From NCBI GenBank assembly GCA_008501785.1, contig QQUD01000900.1:1-15737 (forward strand): a stretch of DNA of 15,737 nucleotides, read 5' to 3'. Shown piece by piece: positions 1 to 8,931 of this stretch. The notes beneath the pieces were generated by a model. It was not told the DNA's origin and searched no databases. It worked only from the letters and a program-made list of their open reading frames with translations. This stretch comes from Chloroflexota bacterium. Lineage in GTDB: Bacteria > Chloroflexota > Anaerolineae > Promineifilales > Promineifilaceae. The translations under genes were made by a program, and so were the position numbers. Within the stretch, counting starts at the first letter, position 1; each line of letters starts with the position of its first letter.

Positions 1-785
1 GGTGTCCAGCCAACGCCAGGCAAGTACACTTCTACCCAGGCGTGTTCTGTGCGGGCGGTGACTTCTGAACTGCTATCAAAGTAATGCAGCCCTTCTATGT
101 ATCGTGCTGGAATGCCCGCTGCGCGACTCAGCGCAATCAGTAGCGAAGAATATTCGGTACAGTCGGCACCCATCTCGCCCAGCGCTGCCTGAGCGCCCCA
201 ACTTTTGCCATTGTAGCTGTACACCAGATGATTCCCGATGTAATTGTAAAATGCCTCGACCTTGGCACACGTTGAAATTTTATCAGCGGAAAGCTGTTGG
301 GCTAAATCGATGATTTGAGCATTGTTAGATTCGATGTGCAGCTCTGGTTGATTGAAAATATTGGGTAATTCACCTGCGCAGTGTGTCAGATCATAGGCAA
401 GTTCGTTAACGGTCAGTTTGTACTGAATTGTAATCTCGATAGATGTGCCGGAAGGCATTTCTGTCAGGTCGAATTCTGCATACTGGTTGCCATATTCATC
501 GGTCATCAGTTGGTAAGTTTCAGGTGTGATTTGTAACTCCTGCACGGTTTGATAAGGAGTCATGTTGTTAATCAATGCTATCCAGATATTGTGTTTGGTT
601 GGTTGACCGGGACCGTTGTTCACCAGGAAAAGGTGTTGTGTGATGTTGTATTGTGTTGTGTTGATGTGGGTAACGGCCGTTTCCCCTCCCACTTCTTCTT
701 GGATAACTGTTGAATTTCTCACTACCGCAGCGCAACTGGTGAGCAACAGAACAATGATTAAGTAGGAAGGGAACTTGATGTTCAC
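1..785 (-). CDS. Transglutaminase-like lipoprotein, C-terminus cut off by window edge
   Basis: My own reading of the minus strand gives 261 codons from a GTG at 785, running off the left edge. The first 18 residues are a lipoprotein signal ending in the lipobox LLTSC (Cys18), so the protein should be anchored outside the membrane. Residues about 200-260 match the transglutaminase-like core: GADCTEYSSLLIALSRAAGIP with nucleophile candidate Cys209, then EHAWVEVYLPGVGW with His248. The third catalytic residue, an Asp usually found shortly after the GW, lies beyond the window. Family members act as cysteine peptidases or amidases or cross-linkers; the substrate cannot be told from sequence. The GTG lies 4 bases after the kinase stop codon and an in-frame TGA lies just upstream, so no ATG start is available and translational coupling is likely. 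The linker holds one AACGGCCGTT site, read as GETAV. Family assignment is firm; function is not. Confidence 0.85.
   Translation of the reverse strand, partial: MNIKFPSYLIIVLLLTSCAAVVRNSTVIQEEVGGETAVTHINTTQYNITQHLFLVNNGPGQPTKHNIWIALINNMTPYQTVQELQITPETYQLMTDEYGNQYAEFDLTEMPSGTSIEITIQYKLTVNELAYDLTHCAGELPNIFNQPELHIESNNAQIIDLAQQLSADKISTCAKVEAFYNYIGNHLVYSYNGKSWGAQAALGEMGADCTEYSSLLIALSRAAGIPARYIEGLHYFDSSSEVTARTEHAWVEVYLPGVGWT
672..681. repeat. AACGGCCGTT palindrome in the transglutaminase-like gene
   Basis: This exact copy is followed on the plus strand by TCCCC. It is read on the coding strand as GETAV in the linker after the lipobox. Confidence 0.9.
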
Positions 786-789
786 AATA

Positions 790-2391
<1,602 letters not shown>

Positions 2392-2433
2392 GTTCATCTC
2401 CTCCTGTTAAATACGCATGACCGCTTATAGTTG

Positions 2434-3450
2434 CTATCCAATACGTCGCCGTACTGCCGAGTGCATCGCTACCGACAAAACAATAATAAGGCCGTAAATC
2501 AACTCAGTGTAAAAACCGGTTAAACCAATCGCAACGATTGCGGCTTCGATGGCACCGATGATGAAAGCACCGATAAATGTGCCCAAAATTGTGCCAACAC
2601 CCCCAAATACAGACGTGCCGCCTAAAAAGACCGAAGCCAGGGTTTGTAGCAAATACCCTTCGCCAAGGCTGGGCCAGAAGTAAGATACTTGTAGACTTGC
2701 CAAAATACCGGCAAATGCAGAAGCGACGCCAATTAGACCAAAAACAATAAAGCGGGTTCTATTTGCATTTACACCCATCAATTTGGCACTTTGCTCATTG
2801 TCGCCAATCAAATACACATGCGCCCCCAGCGCATGTCGATTCAGAATAAACCACGATGCAATCGCAATGATTACCAACCAGATCATTTGGCTCGGAACGT
2901 AGTCAAACAGCTTGCCAACGAGAATGTTGTAAGTGAACGTATCTCGTGCTTCAACTAAAGAAGCGCCCTTCCCATTTAGCAAGACCAAAACGGCGCCACG
3001 CCAGAAAAATTGAGTGCCAATCGTTGCCACAAGAGAGGGAATACCGAGCCATACGACAATTGCGCCATTGATCAGCCCTACAATCAACCCTGTCAACAAT
3101 CCAGCTAAAAGTGCAATAAAAACATTGCCAGTCAAGGGAAATACAGTGGAAAAAGCTACCATCCCCATCGCCATGATAGACGTGAAAGATAAGTCCATTT
3201 CACCTGCAATGATAGCAATAGTCAAGGGGAGGGCCATAATGGCAAAAAATGGAATAGTTGACATAAATGCCCGATAAATTTGAGGGGAAAGGAAGGTTTC
3301 TGGCGCAGCGAGAATAAAAAATGTCCAAACGACAATAAAAACGCCAATGATTCCCAACTGGGTGGCATTGGCACGCAAGAAGCGTGTGCGTTTACTCTTG
3401 TTTTGAGCTGCTTTTTTTTCTGCTGGTGTTTCTTCTAGGGTAGTATTCAT
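2434..3450 (-). CDS. Sugar ABC transporter permease (RbsC/XylH-like)
   Basis: This is an integral membrane subunit of 338 residues, matching the BPD_transp_2 family of ribose, xylose and fructose importers. After a charged cytoplasmic N-terminus (about residues 1-30), the sequence is a succession of roughly eight to ten hydrophobic segments. Family-typical stretches are ETFLSPQIYRAFMSTIPFFAIMA near the N-terminus, GEMDLSFTSIMAMG, and the C-terminal LASVFLGGTSVFGGVGTILGTFIGAFIIG. The C-terminus ends with the basic tail SAVRRRIG. AAGGA lies 7 bases before the ATG at 3450, which supports this start. The gene follows the ATPase by 23 bases and precedes the kinase by 42. As it is the only intact permease in the operon, it would form a homodimer unless a second permease was lost (see 4242-4325). 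Confidence 0.93.
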   Translation of the reverse strand: MNTTLEETPAEKKAAQNKSKRTRFLRANATQLGIIGVFIVVWTFFILAAPETFLSPQIYRAFMSTIPFFAIMALPLTIAIIAGEMDLSFTSIMAMGMVAFSTVFPLTGNVFIALLAGLLTGLIVGLINGAIVVWLGIPSLVATIGTQFFWRGAVLVLLNGKGASLVEARDTFTYNILVGKLFDYVPSQMIWLVIIAIASWFILNRHALGAHVYLIGDNEQSAKLMGVNANRTRFIVFGLIGVASAFAGILASLQVSYFWPSLGEGYLLQTLASVFLGGTSVFGGVGTILGTFIGAFIIGAIEAAIVAIGLTGFYTELIYGLIIVLSVAMHSAVRRRIG

Positions 3451-3473
3451 ATCTAAATCCTTCGGGAAGCTTT

Positions 3474-4235
3474 TTATTCGAAGCTGCCGGTCTCGGCTAC
3501 ATGAACCATTTTTTCCATCAAATCATCTAAACTGATTTCAGATGTCTTGAATTCACCCGCAACGCGCCCACGATCCAAAACAACAACACGGTCGGCAACT
3601 GAGTAGACATGGAAAATATTATGATCAATAAAGATGGCAGATTTACCGGCTTCTTTAATGCTGCGCACGAAGTCGAGCAGCCGTTGCGTTTCTTTGAGCG
3701 ACAACCCCATTGTGGGTTCATCGAGAATGATGATTTCAGCGTCGAAATAGAGGGCACGAACAATGGCGACGCCTTGTTTTTCGCCACCTGAGAATGTTTT
3801 GATGGCAGAGTCGGGGTTAACGGCCGTTGAAGTAAACCCCATCGATTCCAGCATCAACCGATTCGTCTCCTCTTTCATCTGCTTCACATCGAGAAAGCCA
3901 AGCGAATTACGCAGCTCGCGCCCCAGAAAGATATTGCGCCACAAAGTTTGCTGTTCCGCCAATGCCCGCTCCTGGTACACAGTTTCTACGCCCAATTCTC
4001 GCGCTTTTGGAACTGTCAGATTCTCCACTTTTTGCCCATTGAAGTAAAGCTCACCGCTCGTTGGTTGATGAAAGCCTGTCATGATTTTGATCAAAGTTGA
4101 TTTGCCAGCCCCATTATCACCCAGCAAACCAACCACTTCACATTGCCCCAACTTGAAGTCAATATTGCGTAACGATTGAACCACACCAAATGATTTGGAA
4201 ACGTCTTTTAACTCAAGTCGATATTTGTCATCCAT
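3474..4235 (-). CDS. Sugar ABC transporter ATP-binding protein, single NBD (FrcA-like)
   Basis: This 253-residue cytoplasmic ATPase energises the sugar importer. All nucleotide-binding motifs are present: Walker A GDNGAGKST (39-47), Q-loop Gln88, signature FSGGEKQ (148-154), Walker B IIILDEP (168-174) with catalytic Glu173, and switch His205. RbsA and XylG have two tandem NBDs (about 500 residues). This protein has one, like FrcA, so two copies would assemble per transporter. The ATG at 4235 has only a weak ribosome site and follows the TAA of a permease-like remnant by 6 bases, as if it was once translationally coupled to that gene. One AACGGCCGTT site falls at residues 137-139 (STAVNP), in a loop before the signature motif. 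The next gene downstream is the permease. Confidence 0.93.
   Translation of the reverse strand: MDDKYRLELKDVSKSFGVVQSLRNIDFKLGQCEVVGLLGDNGAGKSTLIKIMTGFHQPTSGELYFNGQKVENLTVPKARELGVETVYQERALAEQQTLWRNIFLGRELRNSLGFLDVKQMKEETNRLMLESMGFTSTAVNPDSAIKTFSGGEKQGVAIVRALYFDAEIIILDEPTMGLSLKETQRLLDFVRSIKEAGKSAIFIDHNIFHVYSVADRVVVLDRGRVAGEFKTSEISLDDLMEKMVHVAETGSFE
3819..3828. repeat. AACGGCCGTT palindrome in the ABC ATPase gene
   Basis: This exact copy is read as TAV (residues 137-139). The flank on the coding strand is AACCCC, present as GGGGTT on the plus strand. Confidence 0.9.
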
Positions 4236-4241
4236 ACTTTG

Positions 4242-4325
4242 TTACCCCAACTGTTTCCGCAGCCGTGACATCCCTAAAACTGCATACAGGAACATCACGG
4301 CTACGTTCATCACGATTTGATCTAG
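4242..4325 (-). pseudogene. Possible C-terminal remnant of a second ABC permease
   Basis: On the minus strand, between the binding protein and the ATPase, an open stretch of 27 codons ends in TAA. It reads LDQIVMNVAVMFLYAVLG followed by MSRLRKQLG. A hydrophobic helix followed by a short basic tail is exactly how permeases of this family end; compare SAVRRRIG in the intact permease. A TAG precedes it and there is no good start with a ribosome site, so it is not a normal gene. The stop lies 6 bases before the ATPase start, the spacing expected for a coupled operon gene. I infer that a permease gene stood here and lost everything but its tail. It could also be chance coding-like sequence. Confidence 0.45.
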
Positions 4326-4332
4326 CTAATTT

Positions 4333-4386
4333 ATGAACCTGAAGAAAATAAATCGATAATCGCCAATTACGAAACTTCAGGTTCAT
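4333..4386 (-). repeat. 12-bp perfect inverted repeat, second hairpin after the binding-protein gene
   Basis: The arms ATGAACCTGAAG (4333-4344) and CTTCAGGTTCAT (4375-4386) are perfect reverse complements around a 30-base A/T-rich spacer. With the neighbouring repeat at 4390-4435 it fills most of the gap between the binding protein and the ATPase. Hairpins here commonly stabilise the upstream message or reduce read-through, giving more binding protein than membrane components. There is no U-tract, so it is not a standard intrinsic terminator. Confidence 0.6.
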
Positions 4387-4389
4387 TTA

Positions 4390-4435
4390 GGCGATTCAGT
4401 GCCTGGTTTATTACCGATTTGAATTTTGAATCGCC
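4390..4435 (-). repeat. 9-bp inverted repeat just downstream of the binding-protein gene
   Basis: The arms GGCGATTCA (4390-4398) and TGAATCGCC (4427-4435) are perfect reverse complements with a 28-base spacer. In the transcript it would be the first structure met after the binding-protein stop codon, 23 bases downstream of it. It probably acts as an mRNA-stability or attenuation structure together with the adjoining larger repeat. Confidence 0.5.
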
Positions 4436-4458
4436 ATTTATTAGCTATCAATTATCTC

Positions 4459-5556
4459 TTACCGAATCTGTTGATCGACCAAGTTTACCAGCAGTTCAAT
4501 GTTTTCTGCATGTGCAAAACCAGCCCCTGTATCAATGTGTAAACCAGTGAAAGCGTAATTGTGGGTCAGGCAAATTTGTAAAACAGGTAAGTAGCCTTGC
4601 AGCCATTGCTGTTGATCAATAACCAGGTCAGTCCATCCACCGCGAATCGCTTCAACGGTTGCAGATGAGAGGTCAAATCCAGCACCATGCACGTCATCGG
4701 GGCCCAATCCTGCGGCTTCCATGTAGGTTTGCAAAGTGGCAGTCAACGCGCCGTGATCGGTTACAACTAGCTTCACATCAGGATTTGCCGAAACGTACCC
4801 AACAAAGGTTGGCGTACCGGCTGAGGCATCTGCATTGGTCGTGTCGTCAATTTCCAGGTAGTCAACGGTGACGCCTGCTTCTTCCAATGCATCAATTACG
4901 CCCTGGGTCCGTTGGCCACGTCCAGCTTGTGCTAGCAGCCCCCAAACCATTGCGCGGTCCCCATCACCTAAACCAAATCGATTCACCGATTCAGCTCCGA
5001 GTGCAAAACCGGCAGAATACAGTTCTGCACCAACATACCCAAAACCGGATGAACTATATTTTGCTTCGAGGGTGGGCAATGTGGTGTTTTGACTGGTGAC
5101 AATAATGCCTTCAGCGCGTGCGTCTTCAACAACAGCCTGGAAAGCATCGTCGCCGGGGTGTCCCATGATAGCGATGCCATCAGGTTGGGTGGCTGCTGCT
5201 TCGGCAAATTGGGTTACCATTTTTTCTGGATTCCAATCGGACCAGACATATTCCACGTTGGCACCTAAATCGGCCGCAGCCGCAACAGCACCATTATAAA
5301 CGACGGTTGCGAATGGTCCGCCAGGCGAACCACCTGGGAAAAAGACGATGTCGGTGCCTGCACACCATGCCCCATCTTGTGCTGGTGCTGCCCCTTCAGT
5401 CTCGCCTGGTTCCTCCGCAACTTCTTCAACGGTTTCAACAACGGCCGTTTCTTCTTCTTCTACAACTGGTACATCTGGTTCTGCTGATGAACATGCAACC
5501 AACACACCGAATAACAACATAGCCATTAATACCGAAAGCAGTTTCTTAAATGTCAT
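4459..5556 (-). CDS. Sugar ABC transporter substrate-binding lipoprotein
   Basis: This 365-residue extracytoplasmic protein should capture the sugar and deliver it to the permease. Residues 1-21 are a lipoprotein signal, MTFKKLLSVLMAMLLFGVLVAC, ending in a lipobox Cys. A strongly acidic linker rich in Glu and Val follows, then a periplasmic-binding-protein type I fold of the sugar type (Peripla_BP_4). Typical features are GGPFATVVYNGAVAAAADLGANVEY, QPDGIAIMGHPGDDAF and VVTDHGALTATLQTYMEAAGLG. Near the end, VIDQQQWLQGYLPV matches the usual hinge and closing region. The ATG at 5556 is preceded by AGGAG at a 7-base spacing. An in-frame extension to 5679 exists but would bury the signal peptide, so I reject it, although an AGGAGG is also present there. 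One AACGGCCGTT site encodes TAV in the linker. The ligand is unknown; a pentose fits the neighbouring kinase. Confidence 0.93.
   Translation of the reverse strand: MTFKKLLSVLMAMLLFGVLVACSSAEPDVPVVEEEETAVVETVEEVAEEPGETEGAAPAQDGAWCAGTDIVFFPGGSPGGPFATVVYNGAVAAAADLGANVEYVWSDWNPEKMVTQFAEAAATQPDGIAIMGHPGDDAFQAVVEDARAEGIIVTSQNTTLPTLEAKYSSSGFGYVGAELYSAGFALGAESVNRFGLGDGDRAMVWGLLAQAGRGQRTQGVIDALEEAGVTVDYLEIDDTTNADASAGTPTFVGYVSANPDVKLVVTDHGALTATLQTYMEAAGLGPDDVHGAGFDLSSATVEAIRGGWTDLVIDQQQWLQGYLPVLQICLTHNYAFTGLHIDTGAGFAHAENIELLVNLVDQQIR
5440..5449. repeat. AACGGCCGTT palindrome in the sugar-binding lipoprotein gene
   Basis: This exact copy is read as TAV in the Glu-rich linker just after the lipobox. Confidence 0.9.
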
Positions 5557-5689
5557 TTCTCTTCTCCTGAAATCTTGAATTGAGCCAAAATAAATGGACA
5601 TCCTTGTCATTTTTTTGAAAACAGTAAAAACATTCAAATCACTTGCACCTCCTGATAACAAACAACTCGACATGAGCAAGATGGATGCA

Positions 5690-6796
5690 TTATGCCCATT
5701 TTGCTATGCGCTTAAGCAGGTTCTTTTCTTCATCTTCATTGTCAGTTGCGACCCATAAAAACAGCCCTTGCGGCTCCATTTCACAGATAAACGCATCGAC
5801 TTCACTTTTGTGAAGATCAACAATGAGGGGTACGTTTTTCGCCTGTAATTTTTTGATGAATGGGACCCACTGCATAATAGGCAAATCATTTCCCACCCCT
5901 TGCACCCACTGTACAGCATGGACTTCAGGGACGCTGAGAATGGCATCCAAATGCCTGGCGACACCTTTGCCATCAACATGAAAAATATTGTGGGTCATTG
6001 TTTTGACTTCTCGTTCAAGAATAGGCAGCCCAAAACGTTTGAAGAATTTGGGTGAAATCATGGTGGAAAAGTCGCAGCTAGGAATATGCATTCGCCCAAA
6101 AGATGGAATGCCCATCCAACTAACTGAGAGTTGCCCATTTGCTTTAAGCATCTCGTCAAAGTGATTATAGACCGATTCAAAATCGGCAATCGCCACTTCT
6201 GCCAGCCTTTCAACCCGTTCTGGGTGATCCATTAGATCAAAACATAGCTGCTGAGGATCGCGCCAGGCGGCAACACAATCCAGTCCTGGGTGGAGGTCTG
6301 TATAACCAACCATAAATTTGCCTGGACAGCGTTCCAATGCGTGGTGAGTGAGTTCTTCCAGCTTTTTAAAATAAATGTTGTTCTTGTCTAGTTTGAGTTT
6401 GTCAGCGCTGTCCCAATTGCGTACGAGCGGCACTGACCATGAAGTGACTTCACCAAACTCCAGATTGGCACCATAGAAAGCCGCATATACATCTGGCCCA
6501 AGATTTGGGAAAAAGACTGGAAACGTCTCACCATGAAATGTTTTCCCTAAAATAGATTTGACGAATAATTCCACCTGGTTTTCGACATCGAACCACCATG
6601 CTTTTTTCTCTGCCTTGGTTAGAGTCGATATTTCTTCTGTCTCTGATTCTAGAAACTCATTGTGGGCCACAAATCGAATGGGTGGGCGATCAATAATTTC
6701 GTTTTCAAACCAAGCATAAATGCGTTTCATTGCCATGTCGAATTGAGGCATTCCTTCCAATTCAACAGACCACCAATAATTTTGGTTCTTGTTCAT
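5690..6796 (-). CDS. Uroporphyrinogen-decarboxylase-like superfamily enzyme, function unknown
   Basis: This 368-residue cytoplasmic protein has the look of the UROD/MtaA superfamily (TIM barrel), not of true HemE: the HemE N-terminal Arg-rich motif is missing. Recognisable family stretches are TDLHPGLDCVAAWRDPQQL (166-184), CDFSTMISPKFF (241-252), FHVDGKG (272-278) and AVQWVQGVGN (294-303). The His and Asp of FHVDG and Cys241 could bind metal or substrate, as in corrinoid methyltransferases of this superfamily, but that is inference. The start at 6796 has GAGGG about 5 bases upstream; the longer reading frame to 6901 runs back into the regulator gene. It lies 34 bases after the lacI-type gene and before the sugar transporter, so it should serve the same sugar pathway, perhaps in side-chain or methyl chemistry. 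No corrinoid protein is nearby. Confidence 0.75.
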   Translation of the reverse strand: MNKNQNYWWSVELEGMPQFDMAMKRIYAWFENEIIDRPPIRFVAHNEFLESETEEISTLTKAEKKAWWFDVENQVELFVKSILGKTFHGETFPVFFPNLGPDVYAAFYGANLEFGEVTSWSVPLVRNWDSADKLKLDKNNIYFKKLEELTHHALERCPGKFMVGYTDLHPGLDCVAAWRDPQQLCFDLMDHPERVERLAEVAIADFESVYNHFDEMLKANGQLSVSWMGIPSFGRMHIPSCDFSTMISPKFFKRFGLPILEREVKTMTHNIFHVDGKGVARHLDAILSVPEVHAVQWVQGVGNDLPIMQWVPFIKKLQAKNVPLIVDLHKSEVDAFICEMEPQGLFLWVATDNEDEEKNLLKRIAKWA

Positions 6797-6830
6797 ATCT
6801 ACCCTCGTTTTTTGAGGTTCCTCGCCGTAA

Positions 6831-7877
6831 TTACTCGCTGTTTTTCTTTGAGCTTTTACGAACAATAAGTGTTGGTTTGATTTGTGTTTCGATGGGTGCA
6901 AAGGGTACGTTATCGTGTCGTGCTTTAATCACTTCATGAATGGTTTTGACGGCCAGTATCCCTAATTCCGAAGAATTTTGGCGTATGGTGGTTAGGGAAG
7001 GGTAGAAGTAAGCGGCTTCGGGGATGTCGTCAAATCCAACAATGCCCAGGTCTTGTGGTACTGAAAGCCCCAAACGACGTGCTGCCTGGAGTGCTCCTAA
7101 TGCCATCTGGTCATTGCTGACAAAAACAGCGTCAATATCTGGGCTTTTTTCGTAAAGTCTGTAAAGACCAATATCACCACTGGCGGCAGACCAATCCCCT
7201 TCTACTTTGAGGTCTGCAAGCTGATTGGGATCAAAACCGGCCTCTTGCATTACGCTGCCCCAACCGGCAGCGCGTTCACGTGCTTCCCACCAGTTATTTG
7301 GTCCGGTAATCAAGCCGATTTTTTGATAACCACGCTCTAATAAATGTTTCGTAGCTAACTGTCCACCGTGCCGATTATCTACACTGAGGACAATTTGGTT
7401 TTCATCTGTTTGTTCGTTTAAGAATACGATAGGAATTGTTAAATTTTGGACTTTTGCGGATACCCATTCGAAAAGCTGACCTTGACCGGGCACTGCCCAA
7501 ATGATGCCATCTACTTGCCGCGACAGGAGGTTGTTTAGGATGTCATCGATGCGGGATGGTTCAAACTTATCAAGCAGGCTAAGGATGAGTGAGTATCCAT
7601 ATTTATTGGTTGCCTGTTCAATGCCAATGAGAACGCTGGTTGATCCGAAGTATTTTAGGCCAAACCCAACGATGCCCAATGTGTTGCTACGCCCTCTGCT
7701 GAGGCTGCGGGCGATTACATTAGGTGCATATCCGAGTTTATTGATAGCTTTTTGGACACGGGCACGGGTTTCAGGCAAAACATCGGGACTGTTGTTGACG
7801 ACGCGAGAGACCGTTTGGGTAGAAACTCCAGCTTGGTGGGCGACATCTTTGAGCGTGATTTTCCTCTTCCGATTCAT
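6831..7877 (-). CDS. LacI-family transcriptional regulator of the sugar operon
   Basis: This 348-residue repressor should bind DNA as a dimer and release it when its sugar ligand binds. The N-terminal helix-turn-helix reads ITLKDVAHQAGVSTQTVSRVVNN (7-29), followed by the hinge region ending ARSLSRGRSNTLG. The C-terminal part is a periplasmic-binding-protein-like sensor. Ligand-contact candidates are Asp in SVDNRHGG, Arg in NNWWEARERAAGW, and Asp in SNDQMALGAL and GFDDIPEAAY. I chose the ATG at 7877 because AGAGGC lies just upstream. The ATG at 7889, adding MRGK, lacks a ribosome site but cannot be excluded. The gene is first in the operon and has two identical operators in front of it (7899-7914, 8039-8054), so autoregulation is expected. 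Confidence 0.93.
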   Translation of the reverse strand: MNRKRKITLKDVAHQAGVSTQTVSRVVNNSPDVLPETRARVQKAINKLGYAPNVIARSLSRGRSNTLGIVGFGLKYFGSTSVLIGIEQATNKYGYSLILSLLDKFEPSRIDDILNNLLSRQVDGIIWAVPGQGQLFEWVSAKVQNLTIPIVFLNEQTDENQIVLSVDNRHGGQLATKHLLERGYQKIGLITGPNNWWEARERAAGWGSVMQEAGFDPNQLADLKVEGDWSAASGDIGLYRLYEKSPDIDAVFVSNDQMALGALQAARRLGLSVPQDLGIVGFDDIPEAAYFYPSLTTIRQNSSELGILAVKTIHEVIKARHDNVPFAPIETQIKPTLIVRKSSKKNSE

Positions 7878-7898
7878 CTTGCCTCTCATGATTGATTC

Positions 7899-7914
7899 AT
7901 GTTAGCGATAACAT
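7899..7914. promoter_or_regulatory. LacI-type operator, copy near the lacI start codon
   Basis: ATGTTAGCGATAACAT is a near-perfect 16-bp palindrome with a central CG (7 of 8 base pairs symmetric), the shape of LacI-family operators. It is the exact reverse complement of the site at 8039-8054. It lies about 110 bases after the predicted transcription start and 22 bases before the start codon, so it could block elongation or form a loop with the other site. Confidence 0.8.
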
Positions 7915-8001
7915 TAAAGATAGCATGAATTGTGTAAAGGTGTCAATATTTAAAAGGTGTTATGGGGTAAATTGATGAATTTCAGTTGAGATTAAGTTAA
8001 A

Positions 8002-8011
8002 AACGGCCGTT
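8002..8011. repeat. AACGGCCGTT palindrome, intergenic
   Basis: This exact copy lies in the predicted 5' untranslated leader of the sugar operon, between the two operators. It is the only exact copy outside a coding region. Confidence 0.9.
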
Positions 8012-8031
8012 TCTCGCCCAAACGTCTGGCT

Positions 8032-8059
8032 ATTATAGATGTTATCGCTAACATGCAAA
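8032..8059 (-). promoter_or_regulatory. Promoter of the LacI-controlled sugar operon
   Basis: On the minus strand TTTGCA (8054-8059) is followed after 16 bases by a perfect TATAAT (8032-8037). The predicted start is near 8025, giving a leader of about 150 bases. The spacer between the two hexamers is almost exactly the 16-bp operator, so repressor and RNA polymerase would compete directly for the same DNA. Confidence 0.75.
8039..8054. promoter_or_regulatory. LacI-type operator inside the promoter spacer
   Basis: ATGTTATCGCTAACAT is the exact reverse complement of the operator at 7899-7914. The two centres are 140 bp apart, and 17 bp are shared if one flanking base is counted. It fills the region between the -35 and -10 hexamers. 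Confidence 0.82.
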
Positions 8060-8343
8060 CCGACGAATTTGATATTTTCAAATAGTCTTGAAAAAATTTA
8101 CACGCTGTTAACAATCAATTCTGAGCATGTCAGGATTTTTGAATAATGCGCATTACCTTAGCAAAGGTTTAACACTGTTTTTCAGGTTGGAATAGCCATG
8201 TTATGATGATTGCCTAGGTTAAATCTGAGCGTCTGATAACGAACTGGTCAATGTGTTGGTTAGCTTACATTGATTAATACGACCTCTGTCATTAATTCTA
8301 AAAATTATAATTGCATCAATTTGATCTGCTAAAGGAGATAAGC

Positions 8344-8919
8344 ATGGGATCACGGTCGAAGCGACGTGTGTCATCAGCTCCCAAAAAATCCGGCCGTCGC
8401 TGGATAATTTGGGGGGCTATTGCACTTGGGGTGATTGGATTAGTTGTCGCACTTTATTTCAATATTCGCGGGCCACTCCCTATTACTGGTCTGGAGATTT
8501 TTCCCCGTCAGGCACGTGGGCATGCGGAGGAGGATATTGCTTTTGGGGAATTACCGCCAGTTGGTGGAGAGCACCGAAATATCTGGCAAAATTGCGGCAT
8601 TTATGAGGAAGTCGTCGAACCGGCTTATGCGGTTCATTCGATGGAGCATGGGGCCATCTGGATTACGTATCAACCCGATTTAGCTGAGGACGCGATTGCC
8701 GAATTGCAAGATATTGTGCGGGATGAATCATTTGTTATTTTGAGTCCTTATCCAGGTTTGCGCAGTCCAATTGTGTTGTCAGCGTGGCAGGTGCAGTTGG
8801 AGTTAGATGGGGTGGAAAACGGCCGTATTTCCGATTTCATTGAGCAATATCTTGTAGGCCCTTATACCCCAGAACGAGGCGCATCTTGTTCCGGCGGCGT
8901 GGGTGAACCCATTCCGTAA
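8344..8919 (+). CDS. DUF3105 family membrane-anchored protein (paralog 1)
   Basis: This protein of 191 residues has a basic N-terminus, one transmembrane helix (about 20-38, WIIWGAIALGVIGLVVALYF) and an extracytoplasmic DUF3105 domain (about 65-190). Family hallmarks are PPVGGEHRNIWQNCGIY (71-87) and AVHSMEHGAIWITY (96-109), plus a late Cys in SCSGGVGEP. Invariant His and Cys residues suggest metal or disulfide chemistry, but the function of the family is unknown to me. The ATG at 8344 has AAGGAG at a 7-base spacing; an in-frame upstream extension to 8311 has no such signal. It is followed after 99 bases by a paralog. A core ACGGCCGT at 8819-8826 is read as NGR. Confidence 0.88.
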   Translation: MGSRSKRRVSSAPKKSGRRWIIWGAIALGVIGLVVALYFNIRGPLPITGLEIFPRQARGHAEEDIAFGELPPVGGEHRNIWQNCGIYEEVVEPAYAVHSMEHGAIWITYQPDLAEDAIAELQDIVRDESFVILSPYPGLRSPIVLSAWQVQLELDGVENGRISDFIEQYLVGPYTPERGASCSGGVGEPIP

Positions 8920-8931
8920 ACGTAGTCGTTC

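Larger units (their letters stand above)
7878..8343. other. Divergent intergenic region controlling the sugar operon and the DUF3105 genes
   Basis: This 466-base A/T-rich stretch has no gene. The left part (7878-8060) holds two copies of a LacI-type operator, a minus-strand promoter and one AACGGCCGTT palindrome. The right part (8061-8343) leads into the plus-strand DUF3105 gene and ends with its ribosome site AAGGAG. A TATAAT sits at 8306-8311, but no convincing -35 hexamer was found for it. I see nothing clear in 8061-8300. Confidence 0.7.

Noticed and set aside
5557..5679. Longer start for the sugar-binding protein, with an AGGAGG upstream
   Set aside because: It would place 41 residues before a clear lipoprotein signal peptide that has its own AGGAG and ATG.
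5690..6796. UroD-like gene as hemE of haem synthesis
   Set aside because: The HemE N-terminal Arg-rich motif is absent and the gene sits in a sugar operon. Only superfamily similarity is supported.
8306..8311. TATAAT as the promoter of the DUF3105 gene
   Set aside because: No -35 hexamer at a suitable distance, and the region is A/T-rich enough to give it by chance. It is mentioned only inside the intergenic entry.
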